28,750 nucleotides of DNA from NCBI GenBank assembly GCA_037445875.1, contig JBBIJR010000047.1, forward strand, positions 1-28,750, in the 5' to 3' direction. Numbering within the stretch: the first letter of the stretch is position 1; each line of letters begins with the position of its first letter. The position numbers and the translations under genes are program-made. This document shows, in pieces, positions 15,812 to 22,930 of this stretch. The stretch is from JBBIJR01 sp037445875 (lineage in GTDB: Bacteria; CLD3; SB21). A model generated the notes under the pieces. That model did no database searches, was not told where the DNA came from, and saw only the letters and a program-made list of their open reading frames with translations.

Positions 15812-16642
15812 CTACTTGATCTCTGCGAGTGTCTCCCGAATGGCCGTGTTCAACTCATCGGGAGCCTCGAGCATCGGATAGTGACCCGTTCCATGTAGAT
15901 GTCGAAGTTTATAGCCGGCTCGACAGTATTTCTTCAGTGCACGCTCGTCCGTAGGGGTCGCATCGCTGTTGATCAGGTACATCGGTATCTTCATGGTTTC
16001 GGCGAGGCGGCGTTCGGTGGCACCTTCCCTGAGCAAGGCCTCGATCGTTCGATACGATACGAGCGAGTCCAGGCTTCCGATGTCCTTTAGGACACGTTCT
16101 ACGATCGCAGAATCGGACGTCGGACTGAACAACGCCTGCCGCGCGTAGGCGGTTGCCGTTGCCGTATATTCCGATCGGAGGGACTTCATGAAATCATCCA
16201 CCTGGGCCTGCTGCAGGGAGTCGAATTCCATCCCCAGCTGCTTGAACGAGTCGATGACGATGAATCCCTCGACGCGGTCGCCGCCTTTGTCCAGAACGTA
16301 CTGGATGATATTAGCCCCCATCGAATGGCCAATGAGAACGACGTTCCGCAGATTGTGGTAGCGGAGGATGTCAAGCACGTCCTCCGCGTAGCGTGCGGGC
16401 GACCAATCATCGCGTTGGATCCTGGAACGGCCGTGGCCCGCAAGGTCCAACGCCACGATACGGTATTCGTTCTTGAACGTCTCCACTTGAGGTTTCCAGT
16501 AACTCGCGTCGATGGCCCAGCCGTGCACGAATACGAGTGTCCGATCGCCCTGACCGGAAAGGTCGTACTGGATTTCGGGCTTCTTCAACACGGTGCAGGC
16601 ACAGACAACGAGTGTCAGTGAACAAATAGCGGCGCATCTCAT
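15812..16642 (-). CDS. Alpha/beta hydrolase, probable lipoprotein
   Basis: This protein has 276 residues of the alpha/beta-hydrolase fold. The oxyanion-hole motif HGW is at 40-42, the nucleophile is Ser107 in GHSMG, the acid is probably Asp227 (INSD), and His254 is in GTGHYP. The ALDLAGHGRS segment is typical of esterase and epoxide-hydrolase-like members. The short N-terminus ends VVCAC with a lipobox-like Cys16, so the enzyme may be a lipid-anchored envelope protein. The substrate cannot be told. AAAGGA precedes the ATG at a slightly long distance. It is the first gene of a minus-strand unit, 64 bp ahead of the small exported protein and the kinase, so it may process or report on the ligand sensed there; that is inference. 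Confidence 0.85.
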   Translation of the reverse strand: MRCAAICSLTLVVCACTVLKKPEIQYDLSGQGDRTLVFVHGWAIDASYWKPQVETFKNEYRIVALDLAGHGRSRIQRDDWSPARYAEDVLDILRYHNLRNVVLIGHSMGANIIQYVLDKGGDRVEGFIVIDSFKQLGMEFDSLQQAQVDDFMKSLRSEYTATATAYARQALFSPTSDSAIVERVLKDIGSLDSLVSYRTIEALLREGATERRLAETMKIPMYLINSDATPTDERALKKYCRAGYKLRHLHGTGHYPMLEAPDELNTAIRETLAEIK

Positions 16643-16706
16643 GCGGTCGATATCCTTTCGTATAACATGTACAGTTGAACGATGATCGTAAGTGCCGGCT
16701 CAAGCA

Positions 16707-16735
16707 AATATAGGTCACACCCGCAATGGATGCAA
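16707..16735 (-). promoter_or_regulatory. Putative promoter of the hydrolase-kinase unit
   Basis: On the minus strand a -35 box TTGCAT (16730-16735), a 17-bp spacer and a -10 box TATATT (16707-16712) give a start near 16700, about 58 nt before the ATG. The -10 region also reads TATATTTG, which would fit the Bacteroidota -7 consensus with TTG 20 bp upstream, so the sigma-factor type is ambiguous. Confidence 0.55.
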
Positions 16736-16784
16736 CCGACGGTTTCCGCATAAGGAAGGTCGTCATGCCGGACAGCTTCCGGCG

Positions 16785-16813
16785 TTGACTTTCACCCAAT
16801 CCTTTGATATGAT
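16785..16813 (+). promoter_or_regulatory. Putative promoter of the M48 protease gene
   Basis: A -35 box TTGACT (16785-16790), a 17-bp spacer and a -10 box TATGAT (16808-16813) are near consensus. The start would be near 16820, leaving a leader of about 17 nt that contains GGGAAG before the ATG at 16837. It is divergent from the hydrolase promoter. Confidence 0.7.
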
Positions 16814-16836
16814 GGGGAACCCCCAGGGAAGAAAAT

Positions 16837-18078
16837 ATGAACATCTACGCGATTGTCATTCTGTTCACACTGCTCATCGGGTACGCGCTGGATCTGCTGA
16901 GCGGAGTGCTCTGCCTTCGTTCTCTCCATGACGAACCGCCGGAGGAACTGAAGGACGTTTTTGACCCCGACCGGTACCGGAAATCGCAGGAGTACACCAG
17001 GGTCCGTACGCGCTTCGGATTTGTGACCTCGACGTTTGCTCTGGTGTTGATCCTTGTTTTCTGGCTTGCCGGAGGCTTCAACCTGCTCGATGAGTGGATC
17101 CGCCGATTTCACTGGCCGGAGTTGCTGACGGGCATGGTCTACATCGGCGCACTGGCCGTCGGCCAGGCGGTGGTCCGGCTCCCGTTCAGCCTCTATTCCA
17201 CATTTGTGATCGAGGAGAGGTTCGGGTTCAACAAAACTACATGGAAGACTTACGCAGCGGACCTGGTCAAGGGCCTGTCCTTGAGCGTTGTGCTGGGGGT
17301 GCCGCTTCTCGCTGCCGTGCTCTGGTTTTTTGATGCTGCCGGGACGCTGGCATGGTTGTACGCCTGGGCCACCGTCACTGCTTTTACGCTGTTCGTCCAG
17401 TACGTGGCTCCGGTATGGATCATGCCCTTGTTCAATAAATTCACTCCGCTCCAGGATGAGGAGCTCAGGACCGCCATTCTGAATTATGCGCGGTCGGTCC
17501 ATTATCCGCTGAAAGACATCCTGGTCATGGACGGGAGCAAACGCTCCGCCAAGGGGAACGCCTTCTTCACCGGTTGGGGGAGGAACAAGCGCATCGCCCT
17601 CTTGGACACGCTGCTGGGCAAATACAGTGCGGGCGAGCTTGTCTCCGTCGTGGCCCATGAGGTCGGGCATTACAAGCTCCGGCACATCATCAAAGGCGCA
17701 CTGCTCGGTATTCTGCACACGGGCGTGATCTTCTATCTGTTGTCCGTGTTCCTCACGCACGCCGGCTTGTTCGATGCGTTCGGGATGGAACGTACCTCTA
17801 CGTACGCCGGCCTCATTTTTTTCGGGATGTTGTACGCTCCGATCGAGATGGTACTTTCGATAGGGCTCAACGCCCTGTCGCGTAGACACGAGTACGAGGC
17901 GGACCGTTTTTCGCTAGAAACGACCGGCAGCGGAGAAGCCCTTGCCGCCGCCCTGAAGAAATTGTCCGCTCACAACCTGACGAACCTGACTCCGCATCCT
18001 CTCAATGTGTTCCTGAACTATTCCCACCCTCCGCTGCGGGATCGGGTGCGGGCACTCCGGACAACGCCCGCGCCATAA
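16837..18078 (+). CDS. M48-family zinc metalloprotease, CAAX prenyl protease 1 (Ste24)-like
   Basis: This integral membrane protease has 413 residues. The N-terminal half (about 1-200) is the M48_N membrane domain with helices near 3-22, 63-82, 97-115, 148-166 and 172-195, and it carries the FVIEERFGFNKTT segment typical of Ste24-type enzymes. The catalytic domain has HEVGH at 274-278 (zinc ligands His274 and His278, catalytic Glu275) and a third ligand, Glu354, in HEYEADRF. Two further membrane segments lie between these motifs. Bacterial members are thought to act in membrane protein quality control; no prenylated substrate is implied. It is monocistronic here, with its own promoter, and converges on the GNAT-nitrilase gene with only 34 bp between and no hairpin terminator visible. 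Confidence 0.9.
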   Translation: MNIYAIVILFTLLIGYALDLLSGVLCLRSLHDEPPEELKDVFDPDRYRKSQEYTRVRTRFGFVTSTFALVLILVFWLAGGFNLLDEWIRRFHWPELLTGMVYIGALAVGQAVVRLPFSLYSTFVIEERFGFNKTTWKTYAADLVKGLSLSVVLGVPLLAAVLWFFDAAGTLAWLYAWATVTAFTLFVQYVAPVWIMPLFNKFTPLQDEELRTAILNYARSVHYPLKDILVMDGSKRSAKGNAFFTGWGRNKRIALLDTLLGKYSAGELVSVVAHEVGHYKLRHIIKGALLGILHTGVIFYLLSVFLTHAGLFDAFGMERTSTYAGLIFFGMLYAPIEMVLSIGLNALSRRHEYEADRFSLETTGSGEALAAALKKLSAHNLTNLTPHPLNVFLNYSHPPLRDRVRALRTTPAP

Positions 18079-18112
18079 CCTCCGCCGTGCCCCGGCGCAG
18101 CGAGGGTCGAGA

Positions 18113-19657
18113 TTATCCCCCCTCGTGCTTCCACGTGATGTCGTAGAGGTCCGTCCGGCGGTCCTGCCAGTTGAGCACGCTGCCCGACTGGCGATGCCGC
18201 TTGAGCATGGACACGTCCACTTCATCCACGATGATCGTTTCGATATTGGGGGTTGCTTCTGCCTGGATCGCGTCCCTTGCAAACGGTACGTCCGACGGCG
18301 TGAAAATGGCCGACTGTGCATAGTGCACATCGAGGTTCTCCACGAACGGAAGGTTACCCACGCTGCCCGCAATGACCACGTACACATGATTCTCGATGGC
18401 TCGCGCCTGGGCGCAGTAACGAACGCGCAGATATCCGTAGCGCTCATCGGTACAGAACGGTACGAAAATAATCTGTGCCCCCTGCTCGACCGCGGCCCGG
18501 CTCAGTTCGGGGAACTCAATATCGTAGCAGACCTGAATGGAGATCCGGCCTTTGTCGGTGTCTAACACCTCGAGGCGGTTTCCGGGTTTCACGCCCCACC
18601 AGCGCCGTTCGCTGGGAGGGATATGAAGCTTGTACTGTTTACCGATCGTACCGTCACGCCGGAAGAGGTACGAAATGTTGTAGAGATCCTCACCTTCGAT
18701 CGTGAAGTGAGAACCGCCGACGATGTTGATGTTGTACTTTACCGCTAACTGGATGAAAAGTTCGAGGAAGCGAGGAGTAAATTCCGAAAGCTTCCGCATG
18801 GCCAGGGCGGGCCGGTCGGTCGGCATGAAAGACAGAAGTTGAGTGGTGAAGATTTCAGGAAAGACGATGAAATCGGACCGGTAGTCGGAAGCCACGTCGA
18901 TGAAGTACTCGCATTGCTGGGCGAACGCCTCGAAATCCTTGATCATTCGCATCTGATACTGCACGGCGCAGATGCGGACCGGCTGGGCATGCGTGTACAC
19001 CTTCGCAAAATCAGGTGCGAAATCGAGGTTGGCCCATTCGAGAAACGTGGCATAACCCCGGGACGCTTCGTCCGAGGTCAGGTAGTTGGGAATCAACCGC
19101 TTCAGGACGAATCCGTTAGCCAGTTGCGGCGTCAGAACCGGGTCGATGAGGATCTTGTTCATGACTTTATCAACGTATTCCCGCGCGCTCAAACGATCGG
19201 CGTGCTGGCCGTAGCCCGGTATACGCCCGCCGATGATGATACGGGTAAGGTTCATGCGCCGGCACAACTCCTTGCGGGCATCGTACAGGCGTCGCGCGAG
19301 TTTGAGGTCGCGGAATTCCGGGTCCACCATGATCTCGATGCCGTACAGCGTGTCGCCCTGAGGATCGTGGTTGGTGATCATGCCGTTGTTCGTGATCTCC
19401 CGCCAGGAATGCCATTCGGAATACAAATTGAAATCGAGGACCAGACTGCTGCTCGAAGCCACAAGTCGATCGTTGAATTCTATGCCTATCTGGCCCTCCG
19501 GGAAGACCGCAATCTGACTGTGAAACTGCTCGGTCGACCACGGCTTCATGCCGGGAAAACATCTCAATTGAAGGGCGACAACGGAATCGTAGTCGCTGAG
19601 TTTCAACGGGCGCAGGCCAATCTGCTTTTCGAATGCCTTGAGATCGATTCTAGCCAT
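18113..19657 (-). CDS. GNAT acetyltransferase / carbon-nitrogen hydrolase fusion
   Basis: This protein has 514 residues with two domains. Residues about 13-215 form a GNAT-like N-acetyltransferase region (YGIEIMVDPEFRDLKLARRLYDARKELC, with the acetyl-CoA loop less canonical than the usual R/QxxGxG/A). Residues about 226-510 form a nitrilase-superfamily amidase with the catalytic triad Glu268 (FPEIF), Lys343 (KLHIPP) and Cys377 (VCYDIEFPE). This fusion is a known widespread architecture, but its substrate is not established. GTAGGA precedes the ATG. The gene starts 5 bp after the antiporter stop, which strongly suggests one operon and possible translational coupling. An amidase that releases ammonia next to an ion/proton antiporter is suggestive, but a functional link is inference. 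Confidence 0.92.
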   Translation of the reverse strand: MARIDLKAFEKQIGLRPLKLSDYDSVVALQLRCFPGMKPWSTEQFHSQIAVFPEGQIGIEFNDRLVASSSSLVLDFNLYSEWHSWREITNNGMITNHDPQGDTLYGIEIMVDPEFRDLKLARRLYDARKELCRRMNLTRIIIGGRIPGYGQHADRLSAREYVDKVMNKILIDPVLTPQLANGFVLKRLIPNYLTSDEASRGYATFLEWANLDFAPDFAKVYTHAQPVRICAVQYQMRMIKDFEAFAQQCEYFIDVASDYRSDFIVFPEIFTTQLLSFMPTDRPALAMRKLSEFTPRFLELFIQLAVKYNINIVGGSHFTIEGEDLYNISYLFRRDGTIGKQYKLHIPPSERRWWGVKPGNRLEVLDTDKGRISIQVCYDIEFPELSRAAVEQGAQIIFVPFCTDERYGYLRVRYCAQARAIENHVYVVIAGSVGNLPFVENLDVHYAQSAIFTPSDVPFARDAIQAEATPNIETIIVDEVDVSMLKRHRQSGSVLNWQDRRTDLYDITWKHEGG

Positions 19658-19662
19658 GCGTC

Positions 19663-20877
19663 CTACCCCGTCTCCTGCAGGAGCTCTTCTGTGAGTTCCT
19701 TACTCCTGGTGGCCATAAGTGCCACGGACATGAGAATCGTGGAGGCCACGATCACAAAGAACAGGATGCCGCTCGAGAAACTGACGATTCGGTGATGGGC
19801 CGGGATGCTGTAAAAGAGCAGTATCGTGATCAGCCCGCGCGGTGCAATAAAGAGTTCAGGCATGATCCGTCCGCTGATTAGGGTTCTGAGGTATGCGTAC
19901 CGCACCAACAGGATGGAACCGAGTATGAGAATCCCCACCAGAATGACCGAAGGATCGGCCAGCGTGGTCAGATGAATGGATAATCCGAATATCAAAAAGA
20001 AAAAAGTCCGGACGAAGAACGCGAGCTCGGCCGTTACGCTCTTCAGCATGTCAATCTCAATATTCAATTTTGAAGTATTGAACCAACGTTGGAACCGTCC
20101 GCGAATGAAGACATCTGTGTTGTTGACGAACAGGCCAATCACAAAGATGAGGAGAAGGGTGGACAAGTGATAGAGTTTCCCCAGCGAATACGAGATGACC
20201 AAAACAGCCAGTACCAACATGAACTTGACATGGTGAGTAGACTTCTCCAGAAAGAACATGAGGAGAAGGCACGACACAAGCGCAATGACCGAAATGACCA
20301 CGATATCTGCTCCGAGACGCACAAGCGACCCGGTGCTAAAATCCGCACTGAAAGCCACGAAGTTGAAGAACATAATACCCAGGATATCGGAGAACGTAGA
20401 TTCGTAGATAATGAAGTCCTTCTTTTCCCTGTTAAGGTTGACAACACTGGGAACGGCTATGGCACTGGAAACAACGCCGAGCGGGACAGCATTGACCAGC
20501 GCCGTTAGGAAGGGGACTTCCAGCAATACCATGAGAATCCAGGCGATCAAGAAGGACGTCAGAAGTAGCACAAAGAACGCAGAAGCGAGACTTCTTCGGA
20601 TCACCGGCAGCTGGTCCCGGGAAAGACGCAGATCGAGGGAACCTTCGAGTACGATGAGAATGAGTCCCAGCGTTCCCAGAATGGGCAACATGGCGGCGGG
20701 TACTGGAAGTTTCAGCGACCAGTGCGCGGCCGCGAAGCTGCAGGCCACACCCATCGACAGGATCATGAGCACGGAAGGAATCCGAATCATCTTCGCAAGC
20801 AAATCGAAGACATACGACAATACGATGACAGCCGATCCTGCAATCAGGAACATATAGGTTTGCATTTCCTGAGACAT
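19663..20877 (-). CDS. Cation/proton antiporter (sodium/hydrogen exchanger family)
   Basis: This integral membrane transporter has 404 residues from the ATG at 20877, chosen because GAGGTG lies just upstream. An ATG 60 bases earlier (20937) has no ribosome site. About 11-12 hydrophobic segments are visible. Exchanger-type motifs include LEGSLDL (77-83), the LVNAVPLGVVSSAIAVPS helix (127-144) and ESTFSDILG (159-167) with Asp164 as the likely ion-binding residue. There is no C-terminal TrkA/RCK regulatory domain. The transported ion (Na+ or K+) cannot be read from the sequence. It precedes the GNAT-nitrilase gene by 5 bp. Its own promoter should lie in 20878-20967, downstream of the terminator of the small-protein gene, but no convincing boxes were found. 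Confidence 0.88.
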   Translation of the reverse strand: MSQEMQTYMFLIAGSAVIVLSYVFDLLAKMIRIPSVLMILSMGVACSFAAAHWSLKLPVPAAMLPILGTLGLILIVLEGSLDLRLSRDQLPVIRRSLASAFFVLLLTSFLIAWILMVLLEVPFLTALVNAVPLGVVSSAIAVPSVVNLNREKKDFIIYESTFSDILGIMFFNFVAFSADFSTGSLVRLGADIVVISVIALVSCLLLMFFLEKSTHHVKFMLVLAVLVISYSLGKLYHLSTLLLIFVIGLFVNNTDVFIRGRFQRWFNTSKLNIEIDMLKSVTAELAFFVRTFFFLIFGLSIHLTTLADPSVILVGILILGSILLVRYAYLRTLISGRIMPELFIAPRGLITILLFYSIPAHHRIVSFSSGILFFVIVASTILMSVALMATRSKELTEELLQETG

Positions 20878-20967
20878 GCCACCTCGGTTGGCTATTGGGA
20901 CCGCAGATATGTAACCATTTTCGGCGCCTTTTTCCATAACGAAGACTGAGCAAAGCTAAGATAAAGA

Positions 20968-21013
20968 CCGTCCGAAGAGCTCAGAGAACGGTGCCTGGGA
21001 GCCCTTCGAACGG
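20968..21013 (-). terminator. Strong hairpin terminator of the 45-residue membrane protein gene
   Basis: The arms 20999-21013 and 20968-20982 form a 15-bp stem with two G-U wobbles and a 16-nt loop. On the minus strand it is followed by TCTTTATCT. It starts 6 bp after the stop of the small gene and isolates that gene from the antiporter. Confidence 0.75.
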
Positions 21014-21019
21014 ATGCAA

Positions 21020-21157
21020 TCAGAACAGACCCACCGCGTGCAGGACCAGAACCAGTACTCCAACGACGATCATTGCTATCAATGCCTTGAATTCCTTCGT
21101 GAAGCCGGCAAGGTTATCTTCACGCTGGTTGCTCCGGGGTGTATGAGGCTTTGCCAT
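21020..21157 (-). CDS. 45-residue single-span membrane protein, unknown function
   Basis: The ATG at 21157 follows a full AGGAGGT ribosome site with 4-5 nt spacing. The product has a hydrophilic, basic N-terminus (MAKPHTPRSNQREDNLAGF) and one hydrophobic helix (about 26-45: IAMIVVGVLVLVLHAVGLF). It ends at TGA 21020 and a strong terminator follows at once. The length, start site and terminator make this a convincing real gene even though it is shorter than usual cut-offs. No family is recognised. The orientation is probably N-in with the helix at the C-terminus, like small regulatory or tail-anchored membrane peptides; this is inference. Confidence 0.75.
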   Translation of the reverse strand: MAKPHTPRSNQREDNLAGFTKEFKALIAMIVVGVLVLVLHAVGLF

Positions 21158-21194
21158 AACACCTCCTGCGTGAGAGCGTTGAATGAGGGGTGAA

Positions 21195-21542
21195 TTAGCG
21201 GCTACAGGGAGGCGGAGGTCTCGGAGGATGTATCAGGTCGGAAAACGGAGACCAGTAGGCTCCATAGGAAGCCTTTAGCGCAAAGAACGGCAGTTGAGGG
21301 CTAAGGAAGTCAATGCGCTGGTCCAGATCCCAGACAAGGGGACAATTCTTCTTTGGGGGCGTGATATGCCGTTTCGAAATCCAGACCGCCTTGGCCGAAG
21401 TTTCTGCCGTCACGTCGGAGCGGTAGCTCGAGTTTCCCTCGATGCCTGCCAGGGGAGCGGGATAGAGCTGGATGAGAACCCACGTAAGCGAGAAATACGT
21501 GAGCACCAACGCCGGAGTTAGCAACTTAGATCCAAAGTTCAT
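21195..21542 (-). CDS. Hypothetical 115-residue exported or membrane-anchored protein
   Basis: From the ATG at 21542 the frame encodes a hydrophobic N-terminus (LLTPALVLTYFSLTWVLIQL) that acts as a signal or anchor. A polar middle part follows with CPLVWDLDQRIDFLSPQLPFF, then a proline-rich end (IHPPRPPPPCSR). An ATG at 21569 gives a slightly longer form. Neither start has a good Shine-Dalgarno. The gene ends 37 bp before the 45-residue protein on the same strand, and the two could share a transcript. No homology is recognised and the surrounding DNA is more A+T-rich than its neighbours, so it could be a non-coding frame. Confidence 0.42.
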   Translation of the reverse strand: MNFGSKLLTPALVLTYFSLTWVLIQLYPAPLAGIEGNSSYRSDVTAETSAKAVWISKRHITPPKKNCPLVWDLDQRIDFLSPQLPFFALKASYGAYWSPFSDLIHPPRPPPPCSR

Positions 21543-21660
21543 GATTTCAAGTAAAGAGTTCCTGGGCAAAATTCAAGTTAAAACAGACAAAACACTCCCT
21601 TCGTCGAGACCACAGAGCACGGACTCTGAAAAGTGGATTGCGAGGAAGAGCCTCTTTTTA

Positions 21661-21689
21661 TTGATTTTAAAAGATAATTCGACTAAACT
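21661..21689 (+). promoter_or_regulatory. Putative promoter of the aminotransferase-gcvT-ftsK unit
   Basis: A -35 box TTGATT (21661-21666), a 17-bp spacer and a -10 box TAAACT (21684-21689) lie in an A+T-rich patch about 47 bp before the GTG start at 21737. Confidence 0.5.
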
Positions 21690-21710
21690 CACATTCGGAG
21701 AACCTGACAA
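21682..21710 (-). promoter_or_regulatory. Possible opposing promoter for the 115-residue ORF
   Basis: On the minus strand TTGTCA (21705-21710), a 17-bp spacer and TTTAGT (21682-21687) fit a weaker promoter. Its -10 box shares bases with the plus-strand -10 box at 21684-21689. Confidence 0.3.
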
Positions 21711-21736
21711 GTTCTACAAGAGTTGGAGAAAGAACC

Positions 21737-22915
21737 GTGAGTTCATTTCAAGTGATGCCTGCGAAAGCGATGAGTCGACTTGGGACAGAGACGGCATTTG
21801 AAGTGCTTGCAAGAGCCAAAGCCCTGGAAGCCAAAGGAAAAGACGTTATTCATTTGGAAATCGGTGAACCGGATTTCGACACACCTGCCAACATCATTGA
21901 GGCGGCGAACAGGGCGATGAGGGAAGGATGGACACATTACGGACCCGCCCCGGGCCTTCCGGAACTGCGGAAGATCGTTGCGGACCACATTGCGGGCACA
22001 CGCGGGATGCCGGTGGATCCGGAAGAGGTCGTGATCACACCGGGTGGAAAGCCGATTATATTCTTCCCCATCCTTGCGCTGATCGAGGAAGGCGATGAGG
22101 TCATCTACCCCAATCCCGGATTTCCCATCTACGAATCGATGATCAACTTCGTGGGCGGCAAGGCCGTTCCGCTCAAGATCGGCGAGGAAAACGAGTTTCG
22201 GCTCGACGTCAACGAACTTCGATCCTCGGTATCCGAGAGGACCAAGCTCATCATCATCAATTCTCCGGCCAATCCCACGGGCGGTTTTCTGACGCAAAAG
22301 GACCTCGAAGCCATTGCGGAGATCGTGCGACCGTTCAACTGCTACATCCTGTCAGATGAGATATACAGCAGGATCGTCTACGACGCCGAACATCGAAGCA
22401 TTGCCGCTTTGCCCGGCATGAAGGAACGCACGATCCTCCTGGACGGTTTTTCCAAGACCTATTCCATGACCGGATGGCGCGCGGGGTACGGGGTCATGAA
22501 CAAAGACATGGCCCGGATGGTCACTCAACTCATGATCAACAGCAATTCGTGCACGAACTCGTTTGTTCAGCGCGCGTGTATGGAGGCGCTCCAGGGGCCG
22601 CAGGACGCCGTCTTGAAAATGGTGGCCGAATTTCGTCGGCGCCGGGACATCATTGTAGACGGGCTGAATCGAATCAAGGGGTTCCGCTGCCGGAAACCCT
22701 TCGGTGCCTTTTACGTGTTCCCCAATGTAACCGGGACAGGCGTGGATTCACGCAAGCTGGCCGACCACCTGCTCAACGAGGCCCATGTGGCCGTCTTGTC
22801 GGGTACGGCATTTGGCAGCAACGGGCAGGGCTATCTTCGCCTGTCGTACGCCAATTCCGTCGAGAACATCCGGAAGGCTTTGGACCGTATCGATGCGGCC
22901 GTGCGGAATATCTAA
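21737..22915 (+). CDS. Class I/II pyridoxal-phosphate aminotransferase (aspartate aminotransferase-like)
   Basis: This protein has 392 residues of fold type I. The GTG at 21737 is chosen because GGAG lies 8 bp before it, whereas the ATG at 21755 has none. Hallmarks are LEIGEPDFDTP (40-50), THYGPAPGLPELR (66-78), NPTGG (179-183), SDEIY with Asp207 and Tyr210, and the PLP lysine Lys240 in SKTYSMTGWRAGY; a C-terminal YLRLSYA segment holds the carboxylate-binding Arg. The closest groups are the AspC/AspB-type I-gamma enzymes, but the amino-acid specificity is not certain. It is the first gene of a plus-strand run, with gcvT starting 15 bp after its stop. Confidence 0.93.
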   Translation: MSSFQVMPAKAMSRLGTETAFEVLARAKALEAKGKDVIHLEIGEPDFDTPANIIEAANRAMREGWTHYGPAPGLPELRKIVADHIAGTRGMPVDPEEVVITPGGKPIIFFPILALIEEGDEVIYPNPGFPIYESMINFVGGKAVPLKIGEENEFRLDVNELRSSVSERTKLIIINSPANPTGGFLTQKDLEAIAEIVRPFNCYILSDEIYSRIVYDAEHRSIAALPGMKERTILLDGFSKTYSMTGWRAGYGVMNKDMARMVTQLMINSNSCTNSFVQRACMEALQGPQDAVLKMVAEFRRRRDIIVDGLNRIKGFRCRKPFGAFYVFPNVTGTGVDSRKLADHLLNEAHVAVLSGTAFGSNGQGYLRLSYANSVENIRKALDRIDAAVRNI

Positions 22916-22930
22916 TCGAGGAGCGAGCAC

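Noticed and set aside
16792..17889. Minus-strand frame of 365 codons opposite the M48 protease
   Set aside because: It is antisense to a gene with intact HEVGH and membrane helices; its own composition (His, Arg and Gln-rich) is typical of a shadow frame.
20878..20937. Longer N-terminus for the antiporter from ATG 20937
   Set aside because: No Shine-Dalgarno precedes it and the added residues are polar, whereas ATG 20877 has GAGGTG and opens directly into the first membrane segment.
21472..21801. Plus-strand frame of 109 codons leading into the aminotransferase start
   Set aside because: It is in a different frame from the aminotransferase, lacks a ribosome site and covers the promoter region.
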